Shown: piece by piece, positions 11,890 to 21,810 of the stretch
Position numbering within the stretch: the stretch's first letter is position 1
Layout: each line of letters begins with the position of its first letter
DNA from: Periconia sp. R9002
Lineage: Eukaryota > Ascomycota > Dothideomycetes > Pleosporales > Periconiaceae
Length of the DNA: 64,000 bases
Assembly (NCBI GenBank): GCA_023627715.1
Contig: JAMAHW010000008.1
Location: 434,001-498,000, forward strand
Direction: 5' to 3'
The notes under the pieces: model-generated
The model's database searches: none
What the model saw: only the letters and a program-made list of their open reading frames with translations
Told to the model about the DNA's origin: nothing
Made by a program: the position numbers and the translations under genes

Positions 11890-12455
11890 GGCTCTTGGAG
11901 GTCGAAAGGTATACCGTCTTCTTCCTCCCTTGTTTGTCTATCTATGTAGGTAACACTGGTGCACTGCTGGTGCACAGAACAGACAGGTAGCGAAGTGCTA
12001 GGCCAGGCACCACACCAAGTAGGCGCTGCAGCGGTGCCTAATCAATAACCACTACTTCACGCCCGTGCAACGGAAACAATAACAGACGGATCAAACGGGT
12101 ACAATGGAGCTCTGTTGAGGAACACAGTGGGCACAATGCTAGGAATGTGGCTTGACAGGCGCCCATCAAGGCAACGCAGCACTCGGAATGGGGTGACGCC
12201 AGGTGAACATCAGCTGACTAAGGCGTCACGGTCCAACCAGTCAATAGAACGGAAGGGTGAAGTGCGTTTGCGGTACTGCGGTGCGGCTCACACCCCTGTC
12301 GCCTGCATGCTCCCAAATCCGATTAGTTCCATCGCGTCGCATATTTTCCTCTGACCCCAACGCAACAACTCCGACTCCCAACCTCCTTCTTATAAACCTT
12401 TCCTTTTCTTTCTCTCCATCACTTCCAATTCGCTTCGTCCATCAACCCAACCAAA
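11890..12455. other. Divergent promoter of the nucleotidase and RCC1 genes
   Basis: 566 bp shared 5' region. It holds one TATGTAGGTAAC word near 11944, a TATA-like box at 12391 on the RCC1 side, and a pyrimidine-rich RCC1 leader. No coding sequence seen. Confidence 0.55.
12391..12450 (+). promoter_or_regulatory. TATA-like box and pyrimidine-rich leader of RCC1
   Basis: TATAAA at 12391-12396 is followed by a T/C-rich tract (CCTTTCCTTTTCTTTCTCTC) that ends just before the ATG at 12456. This is the usual core promoter/leader arrangement of strongly expressed fungal genes. Inferred from sequence only. Confidence 0.5.
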
Positions 12456-14400
12456 ATGCCTCCCAAAGCATCCTCCCGCGCTTCCAGCGCACAACCAAAG
12501 AAGCCCGCGCCCGCAAAAGCTACCACAAATGGTACGTCATGCCTACCGGACTCGCCCTCACCTTTTTTTCAGCTTTTGAACCTTTCTAATCATAACCCAG
12601 GCACAGCACGAAGCCGCGCAACCAAAAGCAAAACCCCAGCTGTTGAATCCAAAAAAGAACCCGTCGCCACCAAAAAGTGTAAGATAAACGCGTCCCAATG
12701 GCTGCATTCCACAACTAATATTGGATCTCTAGCCACCCAAGGTCGCGCAAAGAAGAGCCAGACACCAACCGTGAATGGCACCACCACCAAGTCTGCTGCC
12801 GAGTCGAAGCCTGCGCCCAAAGCCGCGCGTAAACGTAAAGCAGATGAAGAAGCTGACGAGGCCGAGTCAGAGGTTGACGCGCCAGCCGTGAAGAAGGTCA
12901 AGACAAAAGAGACCAAAGCTGAGGCGAAGGCGAAGCCCGCCAAAGCATCGAAAGCGAAAGCAGAAAAGGCACCTACAGTTCCAAAGGCGGATCTTCCCAA
13001 GGGTCCCCGCCGCGTTCGAGGCAAGAAGACTGAAATCAACCCTATCCGATACACGGAACCATTGAAAGTGTTTGTGTTTGGAGAAGGAAGCTCTGGTGAG
13101 CTCGGCCTTGGTGCCACCAAGAAAGCTATCGATGTCAAGCGACCGCGGTTCAACGAGGCGCTTACCAACATGAACGTTGTCAAGATCGCGACTGGTGGCA
13201 TGCACGTGGTCGCTTTAACCAAAGACAACAAGATTCTGACTTGGGGTGTCAATGATAACGCGGCTCTGGGACGAGACACGTCTGGCGGAAACGTCAAGAT
13301 GAGGGACGCCGACGCTGAGGAAGATTCTGACTCGGAGGATGAGAGCGGTGGCCTGAACGACCTCGAAGCCACCCCAACTGCCATTTCTAATGAGCACTTC
13401 CCTGAGGACACCGTCTTTGTAGATGTCGCAGCTGGTGACAGTTGCTCTTTTGCACTCACCACCGAGGGAGCAGTATATGGATGGGGCACTTTCCGCGTAA
13501 GTGTTGTATGTTTTCTGTAACCTTTCACAGTCTAACAGCGCGTAGAAAAACGAAGGTATTCTTGGTTTCGGACGCGATATTCATACCGCCAAAACCCCAG
13601 TATACATAGATGGAGTCACCAAGGTCACTCAGATTGCTTGCGGAACGAACCATGTTGTTGTGCTTGATAAGGATCACCGCGTATACGCATGGGGTAATGG
13701 ACAGCAAAACCAACTCGGTCGCCGTGTCACAGAGCGAACCCTCATCGAATCTCTTCAGCCCAACCGAATCGGTTTCCACGATAGCTCCGTTAAGCGACCT
13801 AGCCAGAAAATTGCAAAGATTGCATGCGGTGATTATCACGGCCTTGCCATTGCCGAAGATGGACATGTATGGTCATGGGGCGCCAACAACTACTGCGAGA
13901 CTGGACACCCCGAGGATGCTGGCGAAGACAATGCTAGTGTTCTGACTCCACGAATCATCCACAGCCTTGAAGGCAAGGACGTGGTCGCTGTCGAAGGAGG
14001 TTCACATCACAACATCGCGCTTACTAAAGGCGGTGATGTCCTCGTGTGGGGTCGCTGCGACGGCTCCCAGACTGGCATTCCAGCCAGCGAACTGAATGCT
14101 ATCGATGATGACGAGAAGGTCTTGAAAAGCAACGACAAGGCCAAGATTCTCCTTGACCCCACTCCTGTCCCAGGCCTCAGTGACGTCGTCACCGGCACCG
14201 TTGGCCCCGAGCACACCATTGTTATCAACAAGGACGGTAAAGCCTATTCCTGGGGCTTCTCCGCCAACTATCAGACCGGACAAGGAACCGACGAGGATGT
14301 CGATACGCCCACTCTCATGGACAACACCGCTGTGAGGGATGTCAAGCTTGTTTGGGCCGGTGCTGGTGGTCAGTATTCGATTGTTGCCAGCAAGAAATAG
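12456..14400 (+). CDS. srm1: RCC1-type Ran guanine-nucleotide exchange factor
   Basis: Chromatin-bound exchange factor that loads Ran with GTP and so drives nuclear transport and spindle and envelope assembly (Srm1/Prp20 in budding yeast, Pim1 in fission yeast). Four exons: 12456-12531, 12601-12678, 12733-13496 and 13546-14400. Introns are GTACGT..CCAG (69 bp), GTAAGA..CTAG (54 bp) and GTAAGT..GTAG (49 bp). The product is 590 aa. Residues 1-160 form a very basic Lys/Ala/Pro tail with KRKADEEADE-type nuclear signals, fitting DNA/histone contact. From about 160 onward the seven-bladed propeller repeats appear (FGEGSSGELGLG, WGVNDNAALG, GWGTFR..EGILGFG, AWGNGQQNQLG, SWGANNYCETG, VWGRCDGSQTG, SWGFSANYQTG). 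An acidic insert (DADAEEDSDSEDESGG) lies in an early blade. The first two introns are frame-neutral and stop-free, so their retention would still give a full protein. Confidence 0.93.
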
Positions 14401-15184
14401 AGTTATAATGTTCTTCCCCCTGCTCGTCAGGCTTTTTTTGTTTTGTCCTCTCTCGACACTTCAAAAAAAAAACGAGATTGTATGGCTTCTAGCCTCCCCC
14501 ACCTTTTTATCCATTTGTTACAGTTTCTTAGGCATAAAAACGGCGTTAGACATTTGAGGTGAATTTTTGTGGAGTTTTTTTGTGTGTGGGGGGGTGTTTT
14601 TTTCATTCCTTTGCTTGATTGATGCTGCCTGTGTGTGTTCTTTTCTTGCTTAAGTTTTTTTTCTTTCTTGGCGAGCAAAGAATGAAATGATGAATGCGTG
14701 CATGGGAGAGCGATCGAGCGGACGGATAGGATAGGCAGACAGACAGGCAGGCTTTTCACGTACATATATATATTGGCAAGAAACTCGACTTCTTAATTGT
14801 CCCGTTGATTATATCCTCAATGTCCCGTCGAGAGCTCCAGTCTATCCCAAGAACCCGCGTGCGTCGACGTACATTAGAATAAAGGCCATATCCCGATCAA
14901 TAGTACAACATTCAAAGAGTCACCAAGTAAAAAACACATGTTAGGTCACAATATATAGGACTAACATCCCTGATACGTTCAAAAAAAAAGACAACAACCT
15001 CGACATTAACCATCTACCTAATCTATGACACCCCTCCTCTGTATCACCTCTACGAGTAATAATAAAAGAGACGCAAAGACAAATCCCCCTACACAAAAAG
15101 CAAACAACAAACAAACAATGAGCGACAAACCGACAGACAACAGAGTCAAAGGCCGAAACAAACTGCCCTTCTCCTACGTACCGA
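14401..15184. other. Convergent 3' region between RCC1 and the Psk1-like kinase
   Basis: 784 bp holding both 3' UTRs. It is T-rich on the RCC1 side (14440-14680) and A-rich on the kinase side (14930-15130), with an AATAAA at 14878. A short AGACAGACAGGCAGGC repeat lies near 14738. No gene seen. Confidence 0.55.
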
Positions 15185-16918
15185 TCATTCACCCCAGAAC
15201 CCCTCGTTCAACAAGCTCGAACTAGCCACGAAGCTAAACCCACCAAACGGATCCTTCTCATTGAAAGACTCAACATCCATATCCGACGCCAAACGGCTCA
15301 TGACGGGGCTCGGCAGGGGCTGCGCGGTGAACTCGTCGGAGAAGTTCTCAGCCAGCTCGGGGTCGGTGATGAGCGGCACGATGGGAGGATCCAGCTCTCG
15401 GGCCTCCAGCTTCTTCCAGTCCAACTTGCGGAAGAAACGGTGCGCCTTGATGGTCTTGATATCCTTTGGCATGTTACCGCCCAGGCGTTTCCGCGGATCC
15501 TTGCGCAGAAAGCGCGTGAGGAGGTCCTTGGCGTCCTGGGAGAGGTAGTAGGGCATGTTGATCTTCTTGTGGTGGACAATGGTTTCTTCGATGCGGCGGT
15601 GCGTGTGGCCCGAGAAGGGGGGAGAGCCGGTGAGAAGGTCATAGCCGAGACAACCGAGAGACCACCAGTCGACAGCGTGGTCGTAGCCGTCTCCTTTGAG
15701 CACCTCCGGGGCCATGAAGTCGATGGTGCCGGCCATGGATCGGCATGTTTCTTCCTCGAGAGCTACCTTGCTTAGACCGAAGTCGGTAAGAAGCAAGTGG
15801 CCCTCGGCATCAAGGAGGCAGTTCTCCGGTTTGAGGTCCCGATAAACAACACCAACAGTGCTATGTAGGTAGTGAAGCGCGAGAACCATTTCCGCCATGT
15901 AGAAAGCAGCCGTATCTTCGTTAAACATACGCTCGGTCGCTAGATGATGGAAAAGCTCTCCACCCTGGGCGTATTCCAGGATGAGATACAACTTCTCGTG
16001 ATCCTGGAATGCGTAGTATAGATTTACGATGAATGGATGTCGGTTGACGCTCTCGAGGATGGCCCGCTCGTTCTTCGTCTGTTCGATGAGCTTCTTGCGT
16101 ACAGTCAAGGACGCTTTCTTAAACTGCTTCTGCGCATAGAGCCGACCTGTTGCGCGCTGCTTGACCAAGTGAACCGTTCCGAAACTCCCAGTTCCTAGGC
16201 AAACTAGAGTCTCGAAATCTTTGGCCGTCATCTTACGCGTCACGCTGTTCGCAAGCATCGTTGATGGCTTAGAGCGAACATCAGGACTAATGAAGTCTTC
16301 GTCCAGAGGGACTTCATAGCTGTCCATTTCCGTACGGTCGCTGTCGCTCCAGTTGGAGACACTAGCATTGCTTGAAATACCGGACCTCAACAGACCGTTG
16401 GGAACGCCGTTCCTCGAGCTAATGTTCAGTGCTTCAAGCTGCTGCTTGAGATTGCCGATGCCGCTAGCAGCTGAAGTTGGTCGAAGAGCCGGGCTGCTGG
16501 TAACGCTAGGAAGCCCCGATTGGGAGGGTCCAAATCGGGGTGTTGTGACACGTGAATAATCAGATTCCTCTCCTCCTGACGCGGCGGGAGTCTCGAAACC
16601 AAGTACCGTGCTCATGGCGGAGGCAGCAGGATTCCCCTTCTTCTTTTTCTTTTTGTTCTTCTTCCTCTTCATTGCTTCAAAGTTCAGTTTCTCGGGCCCA
16701 GGAAGCTTCCCTTCGGCGTTGGGCGAGACCAAACGCCTTGGGATCGGAGAAGCGATGGCGATGGGTGGGGTGCCAATAGCGGCCGGTAACTTTGGCCCAT
16801 CAACCTCCATGTGCTCGCTCAGAGTTACCTCGAGGTCTTTTTTAGACGTGACGGGGCTCTCAGGTGTGTTCCCTCCAGCGACACGGCCGTCGTCGAGGTC
16901 AAATGTGAATAGCGCCAT
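15185..16918 (-). CDS. psk1: AGC-family Ser/Thr kinase, S6K/Psk1-like
   Basis: Single exon, 577 aa; ATG at 16918. The first 230 residues are low complexity, with a Lys-rich block near 84-94 and many Ser/Pro sites. The kinase domain covers about 234-495. Visible elements are the Gly loop GTGSFG (242-247), K264, YRDLKPEN with D361, DFG with D379, and APE near 403. The activation loop reads RSMAGTIDF, so the PDK1-type phosphosite is Ser394, where most AGC kinases have Thr in a TFCGT context. An AGC C-terminal tail follows, with a turn-like region (TAQPLPSPV) and a hydrophobic motif FGGFSF (558-563) whose Ser562 is the expected TOR target. These features fit the S6K-type kinases downstream of TORC1, named Psk1 in fission yeast. 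An Sck-like kinase is the main alternative, but the C2 domain expected of Sck proteins is missing. Confidence 0.85.
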   Translation of the reverse strand: MALFTFDLDDGRVAGGNTPESPVTSKKDLEVTLSEHMEVDGPKLPAAIGTPPIAIASPIPRRLVSPNAEGKLPGPEKLNFEAMKRKKNKKKKKKGNPAASAMSTVLGFETPAASGGEESDYSRVTTPRFGPSQSGLPSVTSSPALRPTSAASGIGNLKQQLEALNISSRNGVPNGLLRSGISSNASVSNWSDSDRTEMDSYEVPLDEDFISPDVRSKPSTMLANSVTRKMTAKDFETLVCLGTGSFGTVHLVKQRATGRLYAQKQFKKASLTVRKKLIEQTKNERAILESVNRHPFIVNLYYAFQDHEKLYLILEYAQGGELFHHLATERMFNEDTAAFYMAEMVLALHYLHSTVGVVYRDLKPENCLLDAEGHLLLTDFGLSKVALEEETCRSMAGTIDFMAPEVLKGDGYDHAVDWWSLGCLGYDLLTGSPPFSGHTHRRIEETIVHHKKINMPYYLSQDAKDLLTRFLRKDPRKRLGGNMPKDIKTIKAHRFFRKLDWKKLEARELDPPIVPLITDPELAENFSDEFTAQPLPSPVMSRLASDMDVESFNEKDPFGGFSFVASSSLLNEGFWGE

Positions 16919-17832
16919 GGCTTTCTACCGCCGTGGATTCGTAAAGATAGAACAGTGTGGCTGCTTCTAAAGCCTCCGTAAACTTCTGCCCAACGCGCGT
17001 CAGCGGTTTAACGGGCGCGACTTGTAGTAGATTGCGCACATCCAAGTATCACTCTCTTTAGATTACCGTCCGCCCAGTGATCAAGGCGGACCTCCCGCCA
17101 GTAGATTCGACAGCAAAGCTGCAGACTTGGGGTCAGATTTGGAGAGGCGGAAAGACAATGTGGTATCTGGAATTGCGGGGACAGCGAGACTGCGGTCGCA
17201 AGAAATGGAAGAAGCGGCCGTGTTGTGTTCTGCAGAGCCCATAGATGGCAGATATAGATTTGTGACTGTGATTCTGAATAGGGCCAGGCTTCTGTGCTGG
17301 CGCGTGTGTTCTGTGGTGCGGTGTGGTGAGGTGAGGTGTGAGTGTTGTGTCGGAAAGGGAAGTCGCAAAAGTAAGGACAGAGAGGCTCACGGGTTAATTG
17401 ATTAAATTACTTGGCGTTTCCCATGTGAATCGGGCTATGCCTGTTGCAGCTGACAGCGCTCCCCCCGGATTTCCCACACTTCCCCGAGATTCACATCCCC
17501 GAGATCGCCATCCTTCAAAGTCGGATCTGTTCATCATTATTAAGCACTCATCCCGAAAAATTAATCCAGGTTCCTTCAAACTTCCTCGCTGCAAACATAG
17601 CACTTGATGACTCGTAGGAAGCCGACTGATCGATGATTTCGCATCCATCCAGTCGCCGGAAATGGGACCCAGTGGTTGAGTCAGAACTAAGCTGTACAAC
17701 TTCATATGCATTGTATGGACACCGATGGTATCAAGAAGAGTTGAGATCCCCAACACCGACTCTCATAATGCCAAAAACGCCCCACAAAGGAATGTAAGCA
17801 TGTTACGCAGGTCGTATATATCATTTGATGTC
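16919..17832. other. Promoter of the Psk1-like kinase and 3' flank of the Zn2Cys6 gene
   Basis: 914 bp. The kinase start is at 16918 and the regulator stop at 17833, both on the - strand. I see only overlapping short frames without domains, and no repeats. Confidence 0.5.
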
Positions 17833-19690
17833 TTAAAACCTCAAATTCCTGTCAAACGTCTTCCCACCCCTTACCAAGTAGTTTACTCCAATACATCTGT
17901 CTTTCATATTCACGCTGACAAACACATCCTGCACCCTCCTTTTGTCATCGATCTCTATCCCTTCTTTGAATTTCTTGCCCAGCGGCAGCCAGTTGTTTGG
18001 CCCTACATCTGTCTTTGGATCAAGGCCTTCCTCTATTTTCACTATTTGTAGGGCGACCAAACCCGCCGCAAATGAATCCCATACGCCCTCGCGACGGCGG
18101 CAACTGAGCAACAGCGCTATCGCACGGCGACGAATTATAGGATCGCGACATCGACAACCTGCGATGAACAGGGGAATAATGGGCGAAAGCTCGAAGGACG
18201 GAGAGAACGATGCAGGCCTGCTTTGTGTCGGGCTAGGAGACGAACCCGGACTCGTACTGCTTGCGCTGACGGGCGATGTTGAAGAGGGCTTGCTGGAAAA
18301 GACGATCGTGGATGTTCCCGGGGGAGGAGAAGGCGTGGGTGTTGCGGGATTTGGTGCGATGGTTCGGTGCCTCGGGGGTGGGGCAGGCATGGGAGATGGA
18401 GTCCGTGAGGCGGGTGGTGAAGAGGCCGGCTTTGTTAATATGGGAAGCGTCTCAGCTAGATCGACAATGGTCTTGAACGAGCCTACAAATGCATCCCAGG
18501 CGGTTTCTGTTCGTTGACCGCTGCCAGTACCGAGGATAGTGCGCGCCAGAATTGAGTACATCTTCAGGAGCGTATGACCAGCATAGGTCTTGGGGTCGCC
18601 TTGCTCACTCGGCGGTGGATTCTTCTGGTACAACTCGAATGTGCGATCCCAAGCCTCGAAAGAAGCTATGAGCTGAGTGTAAATGTCAAGCCAGACGGGA
18701 TTTTCGGGTGCTAAAGGGTTGATGTTAGCCACGCCGGAGACCCACATCATGCAACGGAAGAGGCCAACAAGGTCATCCCTTGCGGATTCGTTATTGACGT
18801 AAATGTGTGGTATGTGTGGACAACTAGGTGGATGATCGAAGCCGTAGTCATAAGGGGATGCATTATCGGAAAATGTCATGGCTTGGAGATCAAATCGATA
18901 AAGGACATTGGCGATAGCTTCCAGGTGGTTTGACGTATGTCCATTCTGACCTAGGTTGTGTCTGTGTTGGGCAAGGATGCGAAGGCCACTCTCCAGGTGC
19001 ATGTTCGCGGCTCTGTAGTTTCCAGCGAGATTTTCATAGCAGGTAAAAATGATACACGCTATAAGAACCTTCTCAACATCTCGTCCGTGTCGTTGATGTC
19101 CGTTTATTAGTTTATTTGAATGTTTCACAGCTTCCATGTATTGTCCAAATGCAAACTCGTCAGCCTTCGTGCTGGGAATTGTCGCCTCGAACTTTTCATG
19201 CATGGAGCTTAGAGCTAGAATGCCGTGTTTGATGGCTGGCTCCTGATGACTCAGTTGCAAAACCTGCTGAGTCCAGAGTTCGGAATCGAAAAACTCGGTC
19301 CATTTTGGTAACGTGCGCGATTGAAAATAATACAGAGAGCGGGTTTCCATGGCATTCGCTGAGAACGTTTGTGACAAAGCTTTGGGTATGCTCGTTAGGG
19401 GTGTTGCTTTCTGAGGTACGACCAAAAATGACGGATTCCGATATGAAGCAGCAGCAGAGGGAGAACCAGTCTTGGGTTTGTAGCCTTCACATTTGCGGCC
19501 TGTTTTCGTGCACCTATTACACTCGGGCTTGGTCTCATCACACTTCACCCGTCGCGCCCTAACAAAATGTTAATCCGCCGTAGACGTGCTCCAAATGTAG
19601 CCAGACAATAACCTACCGGCACGTCTCACAGCCCGTTTTGACGCGAAGCTTGTACTGTCGCTCAAGCTGGCGCAGCTTCTCGTCATCCAT
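17833..19690 (-). CDS. Zn2Cys6 fungal-type transcription factor
   Basis: Two exons: 19690-19617 and 19558-17833, with a 58-bp intron (GTAGGT..TTAG) that interrupts the zinc cluster itself. The product is 599 aa. Residues 21-48 form a complete binuclear cluster (C21, C24, C31, C38, C41, C48; CETCRARRVKCDETKPEC), preceded by a short basic helix-like leader. The middle (about 75-360) is the helical Fungal_trans_2-type region with motifs such as LSHQEPAIKHGILALSSMHE. At about 385-460 there is a long Ser/Pro/Thr-rich linker, followed by a conserved C-terminal block that includes CRCRDPIIRRRAIALL. This is the usual architecture of C6 regulators whose N-terminal cluster binds CGG-type sites. Neighbours give no pathway clue, so the regulon is unknown. 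Confidence 0.9.
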
Positions 19691-20154
19691 GTCGACGCGA
19701 AATTGGTTTATAGCATACATTCTTCTAATTCGGGAGTTTGGCGAGAGCGGAAGTGTCCTTTATAGGCTGTTGTTGGACGAAGTAAAAGCTGACTAGGCGA
19801 CGACGACATGAATGCGTGGCTTGGCCCCCGTAAGAGGTGTTATCCTTTGTACGTACCCTCAGGGGTTGTTGGTTTCTAAGCGGGCGTGTTAGAACTCGGG
19901 GCTCCTGCAACATGGGCATCCTACTAAAACCGCCTTAATACCGCCTGAATTATCTACCGAATTTACAGATCAACCAATCCCTTAGGGCATAGACTCATTG
20001 CCACTGGATAACATGATGAATTTGACTGTAGCAAAGCAAAAGGTCGTGCCACATAGCCTAGGGTGGTGCTACCAGACGAATCATTATCCGGCATCCAAGT
20101 TGGTGATATTCTGTGAGGTACTCAGCCCTGCCCTGCGTCTACACACGCTAGTCA

Positions 20155-20198
20155 ACGCTTCTATAGCCGTTCCTTTCGGTTACCAATTATAGAAGCGT
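20155..20198. repeat. Inverted repeat with 11-bp perfect arms
   Basis: Left arm ACGCTTCTATA (20155-20165) and right arm TATAGAAGCGT (20188-20198) are perfect reverse complements around a 22-nt loop. The flanking GCTAG/CTAGC also pair. It could be a hairpin or the end of a decayed small element. Confidence 0.6.
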
Positions 20199-20932
20199 CC
20201 TCACTCTAGCAAATCACAAGTACACAAGCAATGCTCGTATACACATTCTCTCTATTCGTCTCCTTTAATATCTAGAGTCTGTCATGTACAAAGCAATCAA
20301 ATTGTACCCCGCTTGTCACTAAACAACATACAAACTCCCGCCGTTGTCCATTACCTTAAGTGAAAAAGTTAGCTAAGGAAGAAGATCATATATGGGGTCA
20401 AGACACGCTGCATCAATTGATCATTTAACTACTCAAAATGCGATTCCTAGATGTGTACCTCACGCCAGGCGGAGTATTAGTCTGATTGGAGGCGCAATAC
20501 TAATGGTTGATTTGAACGTCTGATGTGTAATGATAAGAGTAGTGCACCTGCTGGTAATCCATATTTAAACCTGAGGCTTAACACATTAGTCTAGGATGAA
20601 GTTTATATCGACTACCGACAAGAAAGCATCACAGACTGTACGTGTAGCAATGACGCGCGGAGAAGAAGAAGAGATAACATTCACCCACCCATTTGACAGC
20701 CGGACGAATTCGTGCTGGGGCCACCGCATCTTGGAAATGGGTAAGGCAAGCAAGCCCCCCATCAGATGATCAACGGAAGATACAAATGGACGTTATCTCC
20801 GCGCATCCTAGTACAACTTCCCCCTAAGTTCCTTAGCTAGCACCCTATAGTCTCCCGTGCTGATTCGATCTGGGATTTTTCTCTCCTAGGTATAATGTCG
20901 ATGATGATGGGATTGTTTTGTTGATGCGCAAG

Positions 20933-20950
20933 TGGCTGGCTGGCTGGCTG
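20933..20950. repeat. (TGGC)n microsatellite
   Basis: Four and a half TGGC units in a row in gene-free DNA. Confidence 0.7.
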
Positions 20951-21810
20951 TGAACGATGGAAAAAGAAAGGGGCATGGTGCACGTAACACCGGCGTCTCG
21001 GAAATGCTTGAATCCTTCGGGACTGCTGACGCGCAGGGGAGAAGATAGGTGATTAACGGTGGAGCACACAATGCAGACAGACATGTTTTAAGGGGATCAT
21101 AGATAGGAACGTATTGCGAATAGCGAAAAGTGTTTATGGAAGAGTCATTGCTGAAGAGACCAAAGCACAGTCGGGATAGTGTCCCTTTTCACAAATGGGG
21201 AAAGAACTGAGACAGTGTTTGCTCGAGCCAAACGTTGCACCGTTCATTTACATGATTAGAAAATACTCGTCACAATACCAGGGACTGGTGGTCAAAACAC
21301 ACTCGGCATATCGCGGGCACAGAGCCCGATCAAGATGGAATTCCGTATGTTGTACTTGTTTCATGTATACCCTCAACCATTTCTGGATCCCACCGTTCAC
21401 CCTTGCTGAACACCAATGCCAGAAACATAAATGTGATGGAATCATTGCCAATTCTTTTCGAGACAAACAATCAAATAACATAGAAAAGGATACATGCAGA
21501 AAAGGTGCGCACTGCCATGCATGTAGAGTGAAAAGAAACGCCAGTAAAACACCTTAGGAGCTCGCCTCGCATGGCCATTGCGTGTGCAGGCTCCATATGC
21601 AAAACCGCATAAACAAACGACAAAATTAAATCAGCCCTGCCGACCAAATGTTGGGGAAACAAAGAAAACTCACGCCCAATTAGCAGGATGGTGGGAGGAA
21701 AAAGTCAAAGAAACTCTCTCAGTGTGGATAATTCACCAGGACGCAAAACATTACCTGTAACTATGGTAGAATTATCGAAAGTTACGCTGTCCCAGAACGA
21801 TAAGAGCCGA

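Larger units (their letters stand above)
19691..21810. other. Gene-free AT-richer tract
   Basis: About 2.1 kb between the Zn2Cys6 gene (promoter side) and the DUF1765 gene (3' side). It appears AT-richer than the flanking genes. It holds an 11-bp-arm inverted repeat (20155-20198) and a (TGGC)n tract at 20933. No frame shows a domain. It could contain a decayed mobile element, but nothing proves that. Confidence 0.5.

Noticed and set aside
12590..13528. 312-codon frame antisense to RCC1
   Set aside because: Compositional shadow of the Lys/Ala-rich tail; the RCC1 repeats on + are decisive.
19691..21810. Transposon
   Set aside because: Only a short inverted repeat is present; no transposase, reverse transcriptase, long terminal repeat or clear target duplication was found.
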